A DNA stretch of 64,000 bases from Ruminococcus sp. NK3A76 (GCF_000686125.1 NZ_JMMA01000002.1:1302001-1366000); one strand, 5' to 3'. Shown: positions 34,971 through 43,561, counted from the first letter of the stretch. The notes: a model not told the origin generated them from the sequence alone. Translations and numbers: made by a program.

Positions 34971-35017
34971 ACGGTATATTGTGTTTGTATATACTATCCA
35001 TATACTATATATTGTGG
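34969..35017 (+). promoter_or_regulatory. Pair of NrdR-like boxes 2 and 3
   Basis: AGACGGTATATTGTGT (34969-34984, 13/16) and ATACTATATATTGTGG (35002-35017, 14/16) start 33 bp apart, close to three helical turns, the usual spacing of tandem NrdR boxes. Confidence 0.6.
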
Positions 35018-35118
35018 TTGTAACGTTATTTTTGTAACACTGTATAGTGCAATCTTGTTTATCTCGTACAAATAGAACTAACAAATTTGGGTATTGTGAC
35101 AAAAAGAAATCCACCCCC

Positions 35119-35147
35119 TTGAAATTAGTTAAAAACAGTGTTATAAT
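35119..35147 (+). promoter_or_regulatory. Sigma-A promoter for nrdD
   Basis: TTGAAA (35119-35124), 17 bp, TATAAT (35142-35147). The leader to the GTG start would be about 210 nt. Confidence 0.75.
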
Positions 35148-35161
35148 ACAATATGTTGTAT
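35146..35161. promoter_or_regulatory. Symmetric NrdR-like box 4 over the start site
   Basis: ATACAATATGTTGTAT is a dyad (ATACAA/TTGTAT) and matches the NrdR consensus at 13/16. It overlaps the end of the -10 and the expected transcription start, where a repressor would block initiation. Confidence 0.55.
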
Positions 35162-35366
35162 GTGATATATAAAACAAATACAGCATAGTGTGAAAATATG
35201 GGGTAATTAGTTAATCAAAGAGAATTAAAAATATGCACTTTCCAATTAGAATAGGTTCGTGCATTATTTTGACCCTTGATGACGATGAAATAAAGCCAAT
35301 GAGACAGTCACAAAGAAAAATGACACAACTGGTATTATAGGTGAGAGATCTAAAGGGGGATTTTAA
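35162..35366 (+). other. Long nrdD leader without recognised structure
   Basis: About 205 nt with no gene. I see no known riboswitch consensus and no intrinsic terminator. It ends in AAAGGGGG, the ribosome site of nrdD. Confidence 0.4.
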
Positions 35367-37541
35367 GTGAACATCATCAAGAGAAACGGCGCAGAAGAGA
35401 CATTTAATATTGATAAGATAGTTAATGCCGTTGCAAAAGCAAATAAAGCCACAGAGAAAAACAAGCTGCCTGAAGAAGAAATAAGAGACATAGCTGAATT
35501 TGTAGAGTATAAGTGCAATAAAATGAACAGAGCTGTATCCGTCGAGGAGATACAGGACCTTGTCGAGAACCAGCTCATGGCAAAGGGCGCTTTTGACCTT
35601 GCAAGAAACTATGTTAGATATCGTTATAACCGTTCACTTGTAAGAAAGTCGAACACAACTGATAATAAGATACTTTCGCTCATAGAGTGCGCAAACGAGG
35701 AGGTAAAGCAGGAGAATTCAAATAAGAATCCTACTGTTAACAGCGTGCAGCGTGACTATATGGCAGGTGAGGTGAGCAGGGATCTTACTGATCGTATTCT
35801 TCTGCCGCAGGATATTGTTGAGGCTCATAAAAACGGCCTTATCCATTTCCATGATTCAGATTATTTTGCACAGCATATGCATAACTGTGACCTTGTTAAT
35901 CTCGAAGATATGCTCCAGAACGGCACTGTTATCAGCGAGACGCTTATCGAGAAGCCCCACAGCTTCTCTACAGCCTGCAATATCGCCACACAGATAATCG
36001 CACAGGTCGCATCAAATCAGTATGGCGGCCAGAGCATAAGCCTTACACACCTTGCTCCGTTTGTTGATATAAGCCGTAAGAAGATCAGAGCAGAGCTGCT
36101 CGAGGAGATAAAGGAGCTCGGTGCTTCTCCTTCTGAGGAAAAGATCAGAGAGATCACAGAGGAGCGCCTTAAGAAAGAGATCACAAGGGGAGTACAAACT
36201 ATACAGTATCAGGTTGTTACACTCCTTACAACTAACGGTCAGGCTCCTTTCGTTACGGTATATATGTATCTTAACGAAGCTAAGGACGAGCAGGAGAAGG
36301 CTGACCTCGCAATGATAATCGAGGAGACCTTAAGACAGAGATATATAGGCGTAAAGAACGAAGCCGGCGTGTGGGTAACACCTGCATTCCCAAAGCTCAT
36401 ATATGTTCTTGAAGAAGATAATATTTATGAGGGTAGCAAGTATTATTACTTGACAGAACTTGCAGCTAAATGCACAGCTAAGAGAATGGTTCCTGACTAT
36501 ATCTCAGAAAAGGTAATGCTCCAGCTTAAGGTCGATAAGAACGGTGAAGGCCATTGCTATACCTGCATGGGCTGCCGCTCCTTCCTTACACCTTATGTAG
36601 ATGAGAATGGCAAACCTAAGTATTACGGCAGATTCAACCAGGGCGTTGTAACACTCAACCTTGTTGATATAGCACTTTCCTCACATAAGGATATGAACAG
36701 GTTCTGGGAGATATTTGACGAAAGACTCGAGCTCTGCTATCGTGCTCTGATGTGCAGACACAAGAGACTGCTCGGCACCCTCTCAGATGTAGCACCTATA
36801 CTCTGGCAGTACGGTGCTCTTGCAAGACTTAAGAAGGGTGAGAAGATAGATAAGCTCCTTTTCGGCGGCTATTCTACAATATCTCTCGGATATGCCGGCC
36901 TTTGCGAGTGTACTGTCTATATGACAGGCAAACCGCATACTGACCCTGATGCAACACCTTTTGCTCTTGAAGTTATGCAGCATATGAACGATGCCTGCGC
37001 AAAGTGGAAGGCTAAAGAGAATATTGACTTCTCGCTTTATGGCACACCGCTTGAGAGCACGACATATAAATTTGCTAAGTGCCTCCAGAAGCGTTTCGGC
37101 ATAGTAAAGGGCGTTACTGACAGGAATTATATCACAAACTCCTACCATGTACACGTTACCGAGGAGATAGATGCATTTACCAAGCTCAAATTTGAGTCAC
37201 AGTTCCAGCGTCTTTCACCCGGCGGCGCTATCAGCTACGTTGAGGTTCCTAATATGCAGCAGAATATCCCCGCTGTACTCGATGTAATGAGATTTATATA
37301 TGACAATATCATGTATGCAGAGCTCAACACCAAGAGCGACTACTGTCAAGTATGTGGCTTTGACGGCGAGATAGTCGTTACGGAAGACGAAAACGGCAAG
37401 CTCGTTTGGGAATGCCCCAACTGTCACAATAGAGACCAGAATAAGATGAACGTTGCAAGGCGTACCTGCGGCTACATCGGCACACAGTTCTGGAATCAGG
37501 GCAGAACACAGGAGATAAGAGAAAGAGTACTGCATCTTTAA
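35367..37541 (+). CDS. nrdD: Anaerobic (class III) ribonucleoside-triphosphate reductase
   Basis: 724 residues; GTG start after AAAGGGGG. It reduces ribonucleotides with a glycyl radical under anaerobic conditions. An ATP-cone (about 1-95, KRNGAEETFNIDKIVNAVAKAN) gives allosteric control. The C-terminus has a zinc site with CQVCGF and CPNCHN and the radical loop RRTCGYIGTQFWNQG with Gly702 as the likely radical site. Central CMGCRSFLTPY supplies catalytic cysteines. No nrdG activase is adjacent; it must be elsewhere. The control region upstream holds several NrdR-like boxes, and a strong terminator follows. Confidence 0.96.
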   Translation: MNIIKRNGAEETFNIDKIVNAVAKANKATEKNKLPEEEIRDIAEFVEYKCNKMNRAVSVEEIQDLVENQLMAKGAFDLARNYVRYRYNRSLVRKSNTTDNKILSLIECANEEVKQENSNKNPTVNSVQRDYMAGEVSRDLTDRILLPQDIVEAHKNGLIHFHDSDYFAQHMHNCDLVNLEDMLQNGTVISETLIEKPHSFSTACNIATQIIAQVASNQYGGQSISLTHLAPFVDISRKKIRAELLEEIKELGASPSEEKIREITEERLKKEITRGVQTIQYQVVTLLTTNGQAPFVTVYMYLNEAKDEQEKADLAMIIEETLRQRYIGVKNEAGVWVTPAFPKLIYVLEEDNIYEGSKYYYLTELAAKCTAKRMVPDYISEKVMLQLKVDKNGEGHCYTCMGCRSFLTPYVDENGKPKYYGRFNQGVVTLNLVDIALSSHKDMNRFWEIFDERLELCYRALMCRHKRLLGTLSDVAPILWQYGALARLKKGEKIDKLLFGGYSTISLGYAGLCECTVYMTGKPHTDPDATPFALEVMQHMNDACAKWKAKENIDFSLYGTPLESTTYKFAKCLQKRFGIVKGVTDRNYITNSYHVHVTEEIDAFTKLKFESQFQRLSPGGAISYVEVPNMQQNIPAVLDVMRFIYDNIMYAELNTKSDYCQVCGFDGEIVVTEDENGKLVWECPNCHNRDQNKMNVARRTCGYIGTQFWNQGRTQEIRERVLHL

Positions 37542-37560
37542 TGTAATGCGAAAATACTTT

Positions 37561-37594
37561 ACGCCTGACTTTACAATAAGTCAGGCGTTTTTTG
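37561..37594 (+). terminator. Terminator after nrdD
   Basis: ACGCCTGACTT and AAGTCAGGCGT form an 11-bp stem with a 6-nt loop, then six T. Confidence 0.93.
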
Positions 37595-37644
37595 TAATCT
37601 TTATAACAATGTGGTTAAAAACATTTACAATGAATGCGTTTTTA

Positions 37645-37673
37645 TTGATAATCTTAATAATATGTGATACAAT
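37645..37673 (+). promoter_or_regulatory. Sigma-A promoter for the 37742 gene
   Basis: TTGATA, 17 bp, TACAAT. Confidence 0.65.
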
Positions 37674-37741
37674 TTGTTTATCAACATAGAATAATTGTTT
37701 TGATTCATGATATTAAAATGCTTGCGGGGAGGTAAGTGTAT

Positions 37742-38989
37742 ATGAACCGCATTTTATCAAATAAAGAACTGCTAATATCAATATTTGCAGTTCTTGGAAT
37801 AATAGTGTTGATTTCGATTTATTTTCTCATTACAATTATTTTAAAGTATTTTTCTCCTGACAAAGAGCCTGCATATGAGTTGATATCAGACCACTACGGC
37901 GTGCTTGATTCATCATATAGCTGCGAGTATAAGGGCAAGCTCTATTATGCAGACAATAACAGCGTATATTCCTACCCCGACAAGGCACAGGTCGGCGAGT
38001 TTGATTCATACTGCCTGTTGTCAGAAAACGATGAAAGTATGATTATCTATGAAGTGAAAACAGGGCAGTTATATTCCTATGACGGAAGCGCTTTGAATAA
38101 GATGTTTAAGATAGAGATACGCTACGATCACATCATAACGCTTGATGATAAGCTGATAGCCGTAAGCAGTGATATGGAAAGCGCAAGGGTGTGCTTTAAA
38201 ATATACGATCTTAAAACGGGTGAGGATATCGCATTTTCTGATATGACAGGTCAAAAGATTTTTTTTGATGAGAAAAACAAAGACGATCCGTCATTTTATT
38301 TGAAACCTGTCAATAATAGATACACCATTATTGCAAAAAAAGACAACACAGAGATGATATTCTTTGAGATCTATGATAATAAAGAGCAATGCCCTGCATT
38401 TATCATCTCATTTAATGGGTTTTGTATTTACAGGCTGAATGATAATGGCTTTATCTCGACTGAGTATTTAAACTCTGCCAGCGAAACGATGTGTGAGTAT
38501 TCTATTCATGATGATGGATTTGCTGAATGCCAAAACACTATTCGCAAAGAAGTAAAGCAAAGCTATCAAGCAAGATACTTTTATACCGATAATGACAAGC
38601 TAATAACCATAGGGCAGCCCTCGGCAGACCATACTCACCTGACGGGAAAGAACAAGGCTTTTTCTGATAACACACAGGACTCTATGTATAGCAGTATTTC
38701 TGTGTATGATAAAACCACGCTTGATTACAAATACAGCCTTGAGTTCAAGGATAAACTTATAGCAGTAAAAGACGACACATATATTACCTTTATTGATGGT
38801 AAGTTGATTTATTTAAACTCTGACAGTGAAAAGACTGCTGAGAAAGAACTTGATGATATTAAAGAGGGCGGAAGCTATGTTTTTGAAATGAACGGTGATT
38901 GTTTATTTGTATTTCAAAACTTGGCTCTGCGAAAAAAACTCTGTAAATTCAAAAACTGTGATAAAAAACGATATATGGGAGCGGCTTGA
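37742..38989 (+). CDS. Membrane-anchored hypothetical protein, 415 aa
   Basis: ATG 37742 lies 9 bp after GGGGAGG; a GTG two codons earlier is too close. One N-terminal membrane helix (about residues 9-36, LLISIFAVLGIIVLISIYFL) is followed by about 375 residues outside. These show repeated short strand-turn units with Tyr/Ser and aspartates (KLYYADNNSVYSYPDK, GQLYSYDGSALNKMFK, DKLIAVSSDMESARV, DKLITIGQPS, DGKLIYLNSDSEK), suggestive of a beta-propeller. No catalytic motif seen. It has its own promoter, and its stop codon lies in the loop of its terminator. Confidence 0.75.
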   Translation: MNRILSNKELLISIFAVLGIIVLISIYFLITIILKYFSPDKEPAYELISDHYGVLDSSYSCEYKGKLYYADNNSVYSYPDKAQVGEFDSYCLLSENDESMIIYEVKTGQLYSYDGSALNKMFKIEIRYDHIITLDDKLIAVSSDMESARVCFKIYDLKTGEDIAFSDMTGQKIFFDEKNKDDPSFYLKPVNNRYTIIAKKDNTEMIFFEIYDNKEQCPAFIISFNGFCIYRLNDNGFISTEYLNSASETMCEYSIHDDGFAECQNTIRKEVKQSYQARYFYTDNDKLITIGQPSADHTHLTGKNKAFSDNTQDSMYSSISVYDKTTLDYKYSLEFKDKLIAVKDDTYITFIDGKLIYLNSDSEKTAEKELDDIKEGGSYVFEMNGDCLFVFQNLALRKKLCKFKNCDKKRYMGAA

Positions 38990-39011
38990 AAATAGCCGCT
39001 CCGATTTTTTT
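38978..39011 (+). terminator. Terminator overlapping the end of the 37742 gene
   Basis: GGAGCGGCT (38978-38986), loop with the TGA stop, AGCCGCTCC (38994-39002), then seven T. The last three codons form the left arm. Confidence 0.9.
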
Positions 39012-39019
39012 ACAGTATA

Positions 39020-40345
39020 CAATAGATACTGTAATTTGTCAAGGTTCTTTGGATATCAGCCGATCCTGTCGGGATACATAATCTCAAGCTCGCCCAGAAC
39101 TTTGCCCAAGTTTCGCAGCGGCATGGTCCATTTCTTAGCTATCTCATGCGTCGCCAGATACAGAGCCTTCAGGAGCGCTGTATCGCTCGGAAATACACTC
39201 CTCTGCTTATTCAAGCGGCGATAACCGCTGTTAAGACTCTCTATTGCGTTGGTAGTATAAATGACCTTCCTGACGTCGGAGGAGAACTTAAAAATCGGCG
39301 ATATTACGTCCCAGTTCTTGTACCAGCTCTTCATAGCGTTGGGATAATCGTCCTCCCATTTTTCAGTAACACGATCGAGAGCTTCCAGAGCAGCGTCCTC
39401 GGAAGGCGCATGATAGATCGTTTTAAGGTCATTTGCCAACTCCTTCTTGTTCTTCTCTCCAACGTATTTCAACGTATTTCTTACCTGATGAACGATGCAG
39501 CGCTGTAGCTCAGTTTGCGGAAATGCAGCTGATACGGCTTCTTTCATGCCGGTAAGTCCGTCTGCACAGATGACCAGAATATCCTTTACGCCTCGATTTT
39601 TCAGCTCATTCAGAACGCCGAGCCAGTACTTGGCACTCTCGTTTTCGCCGATATGTATCGAAAGAACTTCCTTGTGACCTGTCATGCTGACAGCAAGGAT
39701 CACATATGCGGCAAGCTTCCTGATCTGTCCGTTATCACGCACTGAGAAGTGTACAGCATCGATGAATACTATCGGATATACTTCGTCCAATGGACGTTTC
39801 TGCCAGTCCTCTATCTGTGGCAGAAGGCGGTCTGTGATATCTGATACCATACCGTCGCTGACTTCAAATCCGTAGATATCTTCGATAGTTTCGCTTATCT
39901 GGCGTGTGGTCATTCCTTTGGCATACAGAGCAATTATCTTCTGCTCAATGCCTGAGATGTCCTTCTGACGTTTCTTTACGACCTTTGGCTCAAAACTGCC
40001 GTCACGATCCTGCGGCACTTCAATTTCAGTTTCTCCGAAGTTTCCGCGGATCTTCTTGGTTTTCTTACCATTACGAGAGTCAGGATTGTCGGAACGCTCA
40101 TATTCCTGATATCCAAGATGCTCGTCCATTTCGGATTCAAGCATTTCCTGGATCGTTCCTCCGAGAAGGTCTTTCAGGGCATCCTCAATATCCTTAGCCG
40201 ACTTGATGTCGTATTCCTCAAGCAGCATTCCTATTATGTTCTTCTTGCCCTCGCTCATCGGTTCTCTTTTTCTTCTTGCCATAAAAAATCAGCCTCCTGT
40301 GATATTAATTCTATTTTATCACAGTTTGCTGACTTTTTACAGACT
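39020..40345. mobile_element. IS256-family insertion sequence
   Basis: About 1.3 kb around an intact transposase. The ends are approximate: CTGTAATTTGTCA (39029-39041) at the left is an imperfect match to the reverse complement of TGACTTTTTACAG (40330-40342) at the right. At the left there is also a dyad TTACAGTAT/ATACTGTAA (39010-39034). I could not fix a target duplication. It sits between two terminators, so it disrupts no gene. Confidence 0.7.
39056..40282 (-). CDS. IS256/Mutator-family transposase, intact
   Basis: 408 residues, full length. The DDE residues appear as Asp175 (VFIDAVHF), Asp241 (ICADGLTGMKEA) and Glu348 (TTNAIESLN), with the family motif CIVHQVRN between the second and third. 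The N-terminal part (GMLLEEYDIKSAKDIEDALK, MLESEMDEHLGYQEYER) is the usual helical DNA-binding region. AGGAGGCTGAT precedes the ATG. No frameshift or stop, so the element may be active. Codon use is similar to the host, compatible with a source in related species. Confidence 0.96.
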   Translation of the reverse strand: MARRKREPMSEGKKNIIGMLLEEYDIKSAKDIEDALKDLLGGTIQEMLESEMDEHLGYQEYERSDNPDSRNGKKTKKIRGNFGETEIEVPQDRDGSFEPKVVKKRQKDISGIEQKIIALYAKGMTTRQISETIEDIYGFEVSDGMVSDITDRLLPQIEDWQKRPLDEVYPIVFIDAVHFSVRDNGQIRKLAAYVILAVSMTGHKEVLSIHIGENESAKYWLGVLNELKNRGVKDILVICADGLTGMKEAVSAAFPQTELQRCIVHQVRNTLKYVGEKNKKELANDLKTIYHAPSEDAALEALDRVTEKWEDDYPNAMKSWYKNWDVISPIFKFSSDVRKVIYTTNAIESLNSGYRRLNKQRSVFPSDTALLKALYLATHEIAKKWTMPLRNLGKVLGELEIMYPDRIG

Positions 40346-40410
40346 TTTTTTCAGAGGCTCCAAAACTTAAATAATGATGTATTAAAACTAATTACTGTGA
40401 TTTGAGTATA

Positions 40411-40441
40411 TAAAAAAACCGGTACACATTAGGTGTACCGG
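40411..40441 (-). terminator. Terminator after rpsB-tsf
   Basis: On the minus strand CCGGTACAC, short loop, GTGTACCGG, followed by seven T. Confidence 0.9.
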
Positions 40442-40464
40442 CCATTTTTATACTAAGTATCTGA

Positions 40465-41385
40465 TTACTTGAGCATAGATGCAACCTCATCAGCAAGGTT
40501 GTCTTCCTTCTTTTCAACGCCCTCGCCACGCTCAAATCTTGCATACTCTACTACCTTGATAGAGCCGCCGAGCTTCTTAGCAGCGTCAGCAACATACTTG
40601 CCAACTGTGCCCTCGAAGATGTCAGATCTTACGAATGTCTGCTCAAGGAGGCAGTTCTCAGAATAGAACTTGCCGATCTTACCCTCAACGATCTTGATCT
40701 TTACCTGCTCAGGCTTGTTTGCCATCTTAGGATCCTCAGCCATCTGAGCAAGAAGTACCTTCTTCTCCTCGTCAAGAGCAGATGCAGGAACGCTCTCCTT
40801 GTTGAGGTAAGAGGGGTTCATAGCTGCGACCTGGAGTGCGCAGTTCTTACCAACCTCGAATACCTTGTCAGCAGCGAGATCGCTCTCGAGCTTTACCATA
40901 ACGCCTATGCTGCCGCCGCCGTGAACATAAGGAACGAGGATGCCCTCAAATCTCTTGAAACGACGGATAACCATGTTCTCTCTGATTTTGATGAAGAGCT
41001 CCTGGAGAGCCTCGTCAACAGTCTGTGTGCCGCCGCTTATTGTTGTAGCCTTAAGAGCATCAACATCAGCAGGATCCTTCTCTATAACTGTCTTAGCAAC
41101 TGCAGCAACGAAAGCCTTGAACTCCTCGTTGTTAGCAGCGAAGTCTGTCTCGATGTTTACTTCAACAACAGCACCTACATTGCCGTCAACTACAGCTGTG
41201 CAGATACCCTCAGCAGCAACTCTGCCTGCCTTCTTAGCCTGTGTAGCAAGACCCTTCTCACGAAGAATGAGAACAGCCTTTTCCATATCGCCGTCAGCCT
41301 CAACGAGTGCCTTCTTGCAGTCCATCATGCCAACGCCTGTAGCTGTCATAAGCTCTTTTATTTCCTTAACGCCTATATTTGCCAT
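40465..41385 (-). CDS. tsf: Elongation factor Ts
   Basis: 306 residues. EF-Ts exchanges GDP for GTP on EF-Tu. The N-terminal UBA-like domain has the conserved IKELMTATGVGMMDCKKALVEADGDMEKA, then the core with ETDFAANNEEF (TDFVA motif) and GGSIGVMVKLE. CAGGAGGAAAC precedes the ATG. It follows rpsB by 74 bp, the classic rpsB-tsf operon. Codon bias is strong, as expected for a translation factor. Confidence 0.98.
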   Translation of the reverse strand: MANIGVKEIKELMTATGVGMMDCKKALVEADGDMEKAVLILREKGLATQAKKAGRVAAEGICTAVVDGNVGAVVEVNIETDFAANNEEFKAFVAAVAKTVIEKDPADVDALKATTISGGTQTVDEALQELFIKIRENMVIRRFKRFEGILVPYVHGGGSIGVMVKLESDLAADKVFEVGKNCALQVAAMNPSYLNKESVPASALDEEKKVLLAQMAEDPKMANKPEQVKIKIVEGKIGKFYSENCLLEQTFVRSDIFEGTVGKYVADAAKKLGGSIKVVEYARFERGEGVEKKEDNLADEVASMLK

Positions 41386-41459
41386 TTTAGTTTCCTCCTG
41401 TTTTTATCAAAATCAGGGCAGACACAATAAATTATGGTCTGCCCTTTAAAGCTCTTAAA

Positions 41460-42194
41460 TTATTCAGCGTCTGCCTCAGCAGCCTCAGCCTCTTCAGCAG
41501 AAGCCTCCTGCTCGCCCTGTCTGCCCTCTATGATAGCATCAGCCATGCAGCCTGCGATGAGCTTTACAGCTCTTATAGCATCATCGTTGCCGGGGATAAC
41601 GTAATCAACGTCATCAGGGTCACAGTTTGTATCTACGATAGCAACTACCGGTATACCGAGCTTCTTAGCCTCAGATACAGCGATCTTTTCCTTCCTCGGG
41701 TCAACTACGAAAAGTGCGCCGGGGAGGTCGTTCATGTTCTTGATACCGCCCATGAACTTCTCGAGCTTCTCGATCTCGAGCTGGAGCTTAACAACTTCCT
41801 TCTTGGGGAGGAGGTCGAATGTACCGTCAGTCTCCATAGCGTGGAGCTGCTCAAGTCTCTTGATCCTTCTCTTGATGGTCTTGAAGTTTGTCATCATACC
41901 GCCGAGCCATCTTGCGTTTACATAGTGTGCATTAGCTCTTAAAGCCTCTTCCTTGATAGAATCGCCTGCCTGCTTCTTAGTACCTACGAAAAGTACTTCC
42001 TTGCCCTCAGCAGAGATCTCTCTTACGAAGAGATAAGCCTCTTCGAGCTTCTTTACAGTCTTCTGAAGGTCGATAATGTAGATACCGTTCCTCTCTGTGA
42101 AGATGTAAGGTGCCATTTTCGGGTTCCATCTTCTTGTCTGGTGGCCAAAGTGTACACCAGCTTCAAGAAGCTGCTTCATTGATACTACTCCCAT
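41460..42194 (-). CDS. rpsB: 30S ribosomal protein S2
   Basis: 244 residues. The family starts [64 protein letters not shown] and [16 protein letters not shown] are conserved. ATG 42194, 5 residues before MKQLL, has CAGGAGGTTACTACA upstream. The C-terminus is a disordered acidic Ala/Glu tail ([15 protein letters not shown]). Its leader carries a stable stem-loop that may be used for autoregulation. Confidence 0.98.
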   Translation of the reverse strand: MGVVSMKQLLEAGVHFGHQTRRWNPKMAPYIFTERNGIYIIDLQKTVKKLEEAYLFVREISAEGKEVLFVGTKKQAGDSIKEEALRANAHYVNARWLGGMMTNFKTIKRRIKRLEQLHAMETDGTFDLLPKKEVVKLQLEIEKLEKFMGGIKNMNDLPGALFVVDPRKEKIAVSEAKKLGIPVVAIVDTNCDPDDVDYVIPGNDDAIRAVKLIAGCMADAIIEGRQGEQEASAEEAEAAEADAE

Positions 42195-42231
42195 TGTAGT
42201 AACCTCCTGTTTTGGTTTATTATTTTGCCCT

Positions 42232-42291
42232 CCGCATGACCTGTAATACTTGCCTTACCCAGTCGGGAACCACAGGCAAAGAACCATGCGT
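42232..42291 (-). ncRNA. Structured rpsB leader, candidate autoregulatory element
   Basis: On the minus strand, CGCATG (42290-42285) pairs with CATGCG (42238-42233) as an outer stem, and TTGCCT (42279-42274) with AGGCAA (42255-42250) as an inner stem around GTGGTTCCCGACTGGGTA. The ribosome site is about 25 nt downstream. No T-run, so translational control is more likely than attenuation. Confidence 0.5.
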
Positions 42292-42306
42292 GCGAATTGC
42301 TTTAAT

Positions 42307-42335
42307 ATTATATCATATTTCAACACCGTTTTCAA
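42307..42335 (-). promoter_or_regulatory. Sigma-A promoter for rpsB-tsf
   Basis: TTGAAA (42335-42330), 17 bp, TATAAT (42312-42307) on the minus strand. The -35 overlaps the stop of the upstream ylmC-like gene. Confidence 0.8.
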
Positions 42336-42640
42336 GAGTTTTCATGAAATTGTCTTGACAAATTTTCGACAGTGATGCTTCTTGATTTTGTGCATATCGC
42401 CGAGTTCTCAAATCTCACAAGTATAGTGTCCTCGCCGATGACCTCTATATCCTCGCATTTTATAATGATATCGTCATCTCTGCCCATAAGCCCGAAAGCT
42501 CTCGGCCTGCCGAATATAATAATTGATGTGACATTTCCTGTGACTGTATCAAATTCAATATCATCAACGTACCCAAGTTTTATCCCTGTCCCGGCGTTGA
42601 TGACTTCTTTTGTTCTGAGTTCACTGAGCGAACATACCAT
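42332..42640 (-). CDS. PRC-barrel YlmC/YmxH-family protein
   Basis: 102 residues; GGAGGCGAT lies 7 bp before the ATG. MVCSLSELRTKEVINAGTG with KLGYVDDIEFD and IIFGRPRAFGLMGRDDDIII is the YlmC/YmxH pattern, a PRC-barrel protein associated with sporulation genomes, function unsettled. In this window it is adjacent to a Spo0A-like gene and close to sigG-sigE-spoIIGA. The C-terminal third (FENSAICTKSRSITVENLSRQFHENS) is longer than the family minimum. Confidence 0.88.
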   Translation of the reverse strand: MVCSLSELRTKEVINAGTGIKLGYVDDIEFDTVTGNVTSIIIFGRPRAFGLMGRDDDIIIKCEDIEVIGEDTILVRFENSAICTKSRSITVENLSRQFHENS

Positions 42641-42695
42641 GGCCTATCGCCTCCATATCATATTATTCAATGATATGTGCTATAGGGGAGCTTTA

Positions 42696-43526
42696 TTACC
42701 ATTTTGTCATAAAATGCTCTTTGATAGCCTTTCTTTTATCACTGTCTGCTCTTTCTGTAAACTCTGTGTAGTTCTGACGGTATTGCAGTTTGAAATTGTC
42801 TGATATTTTCTTTATAAAGTTCGTAGTCGTGTACTTTTTGCTCTTGTCAGCGCTGAGATCCATGTAGTAAAGCCTTATCAGAGTGTCCATTTTATTCTGA
42901 AAATCATTCATGCATCTTCTTATCGCCGGCTCTATCTGCGTATATGTAGCATTATACTTGTCTTCAAGCACTTTGTATATGCCTGCCGAGAAGTTCTTTT
43001 TGTAATTCTCGTCCGCAAGTATAAGAAGCGACGCCTCAGTTATCCACCTGAACCCTTCGTGTGTTCTGTTTATACCAATGTAACCGCATTCGTAGTTGAC
43101 CTTTTTCTTTAAAAGGAATAAAAGCCTTTCACAGCTCATTGATCTGTAGTTCTCATACTTTTCCAGTTCCATTATGATACTTCTTTTTTCGCCCGTGGGA
43201 AATATATTGTGAAAGAAGCTGTGCTCATTATCCAGTCTGTCAGTAATGACCGACGGATATCCTGGCTCGTTGAATAAAACGGGAATGTGTTTGTCTGCAT
43301 TCTTCTGAAAATACTTCACTATCTCAACAAGCTCATTTATGTTTTCAAAGTCTTTTTCAGATAGCAGCAAAAGATCACAGTCGGTCATTATAGCCTTGGC
43401 AATTATCTCAGAGCCATTTACATCGCAGTGTGTTATGCTGTATCCGAACTCAGAGAGATCCTTCTCATATACCTTGAATCTTTTATTTGTGCTGTTAACG
43501 ATTATTGCATTCAATTCAAAATCCAT
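42696..43526 (-). CDS. Spo0A-like DNA-binding protein with degenerate receiver domain
   Basis: 276 residues. The C-terminal 120 resemble the Spo0A effector domain: CGYIGINRTHEGFRW, GIYKVLEDKYNATYTQIEPAIRR (cf. the VLYPDIA..RVERAIRHAIE helices) and TTTNFIKKISDNFKLQYR. The N-terminal 110 have receiver length and strand/helix rhythm but no acidic pair after the first strand (AIIVNSTNK) and no phosphorylatable Asp in the third (CDLLLLSEKD). So phosphorelay input is unlikely. It may be a phosphorylation-independent Spo0A paralogue. It is monocistronic behind a promoter at 43562-43590. Homology is by eye and should be confirmed by profile search. Confidence 0.72.
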   Translation of the reverse strand: MDFELNAIIVNSTNKRFKVYEKDLSEFGYSITHCDVNGSEIIAKAIMTDCDLLLLSEKDFENINELVEIVKYFQKNADKHIPVLFNEPGYPSVITDRLDNEHSFFHNIFPTGEKRSIIMELEKYENYRSMSCERLLFLLKKKVNYECGYIGINRTHEGFRWITEASLLILADENYKKNFSAGIYKVLEDKYNATYTQIEPAIRRCMNDFQNKMDTLIRLYYMDLSADKSKKYTTTNFIKKISDNFKLQYRQNYTEFTERADSDKRKAIKEHFMTKW

Positions 43527-43561
43527 CTTATCAAACTCCTATAAAGTTTACTTATACGACT

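Noticed and set aside
34830-35200. Short open frames in the nrdD control region
   Set aside because: Composition and lack of ribosome sites show they are chance frames in regulatory DNA.
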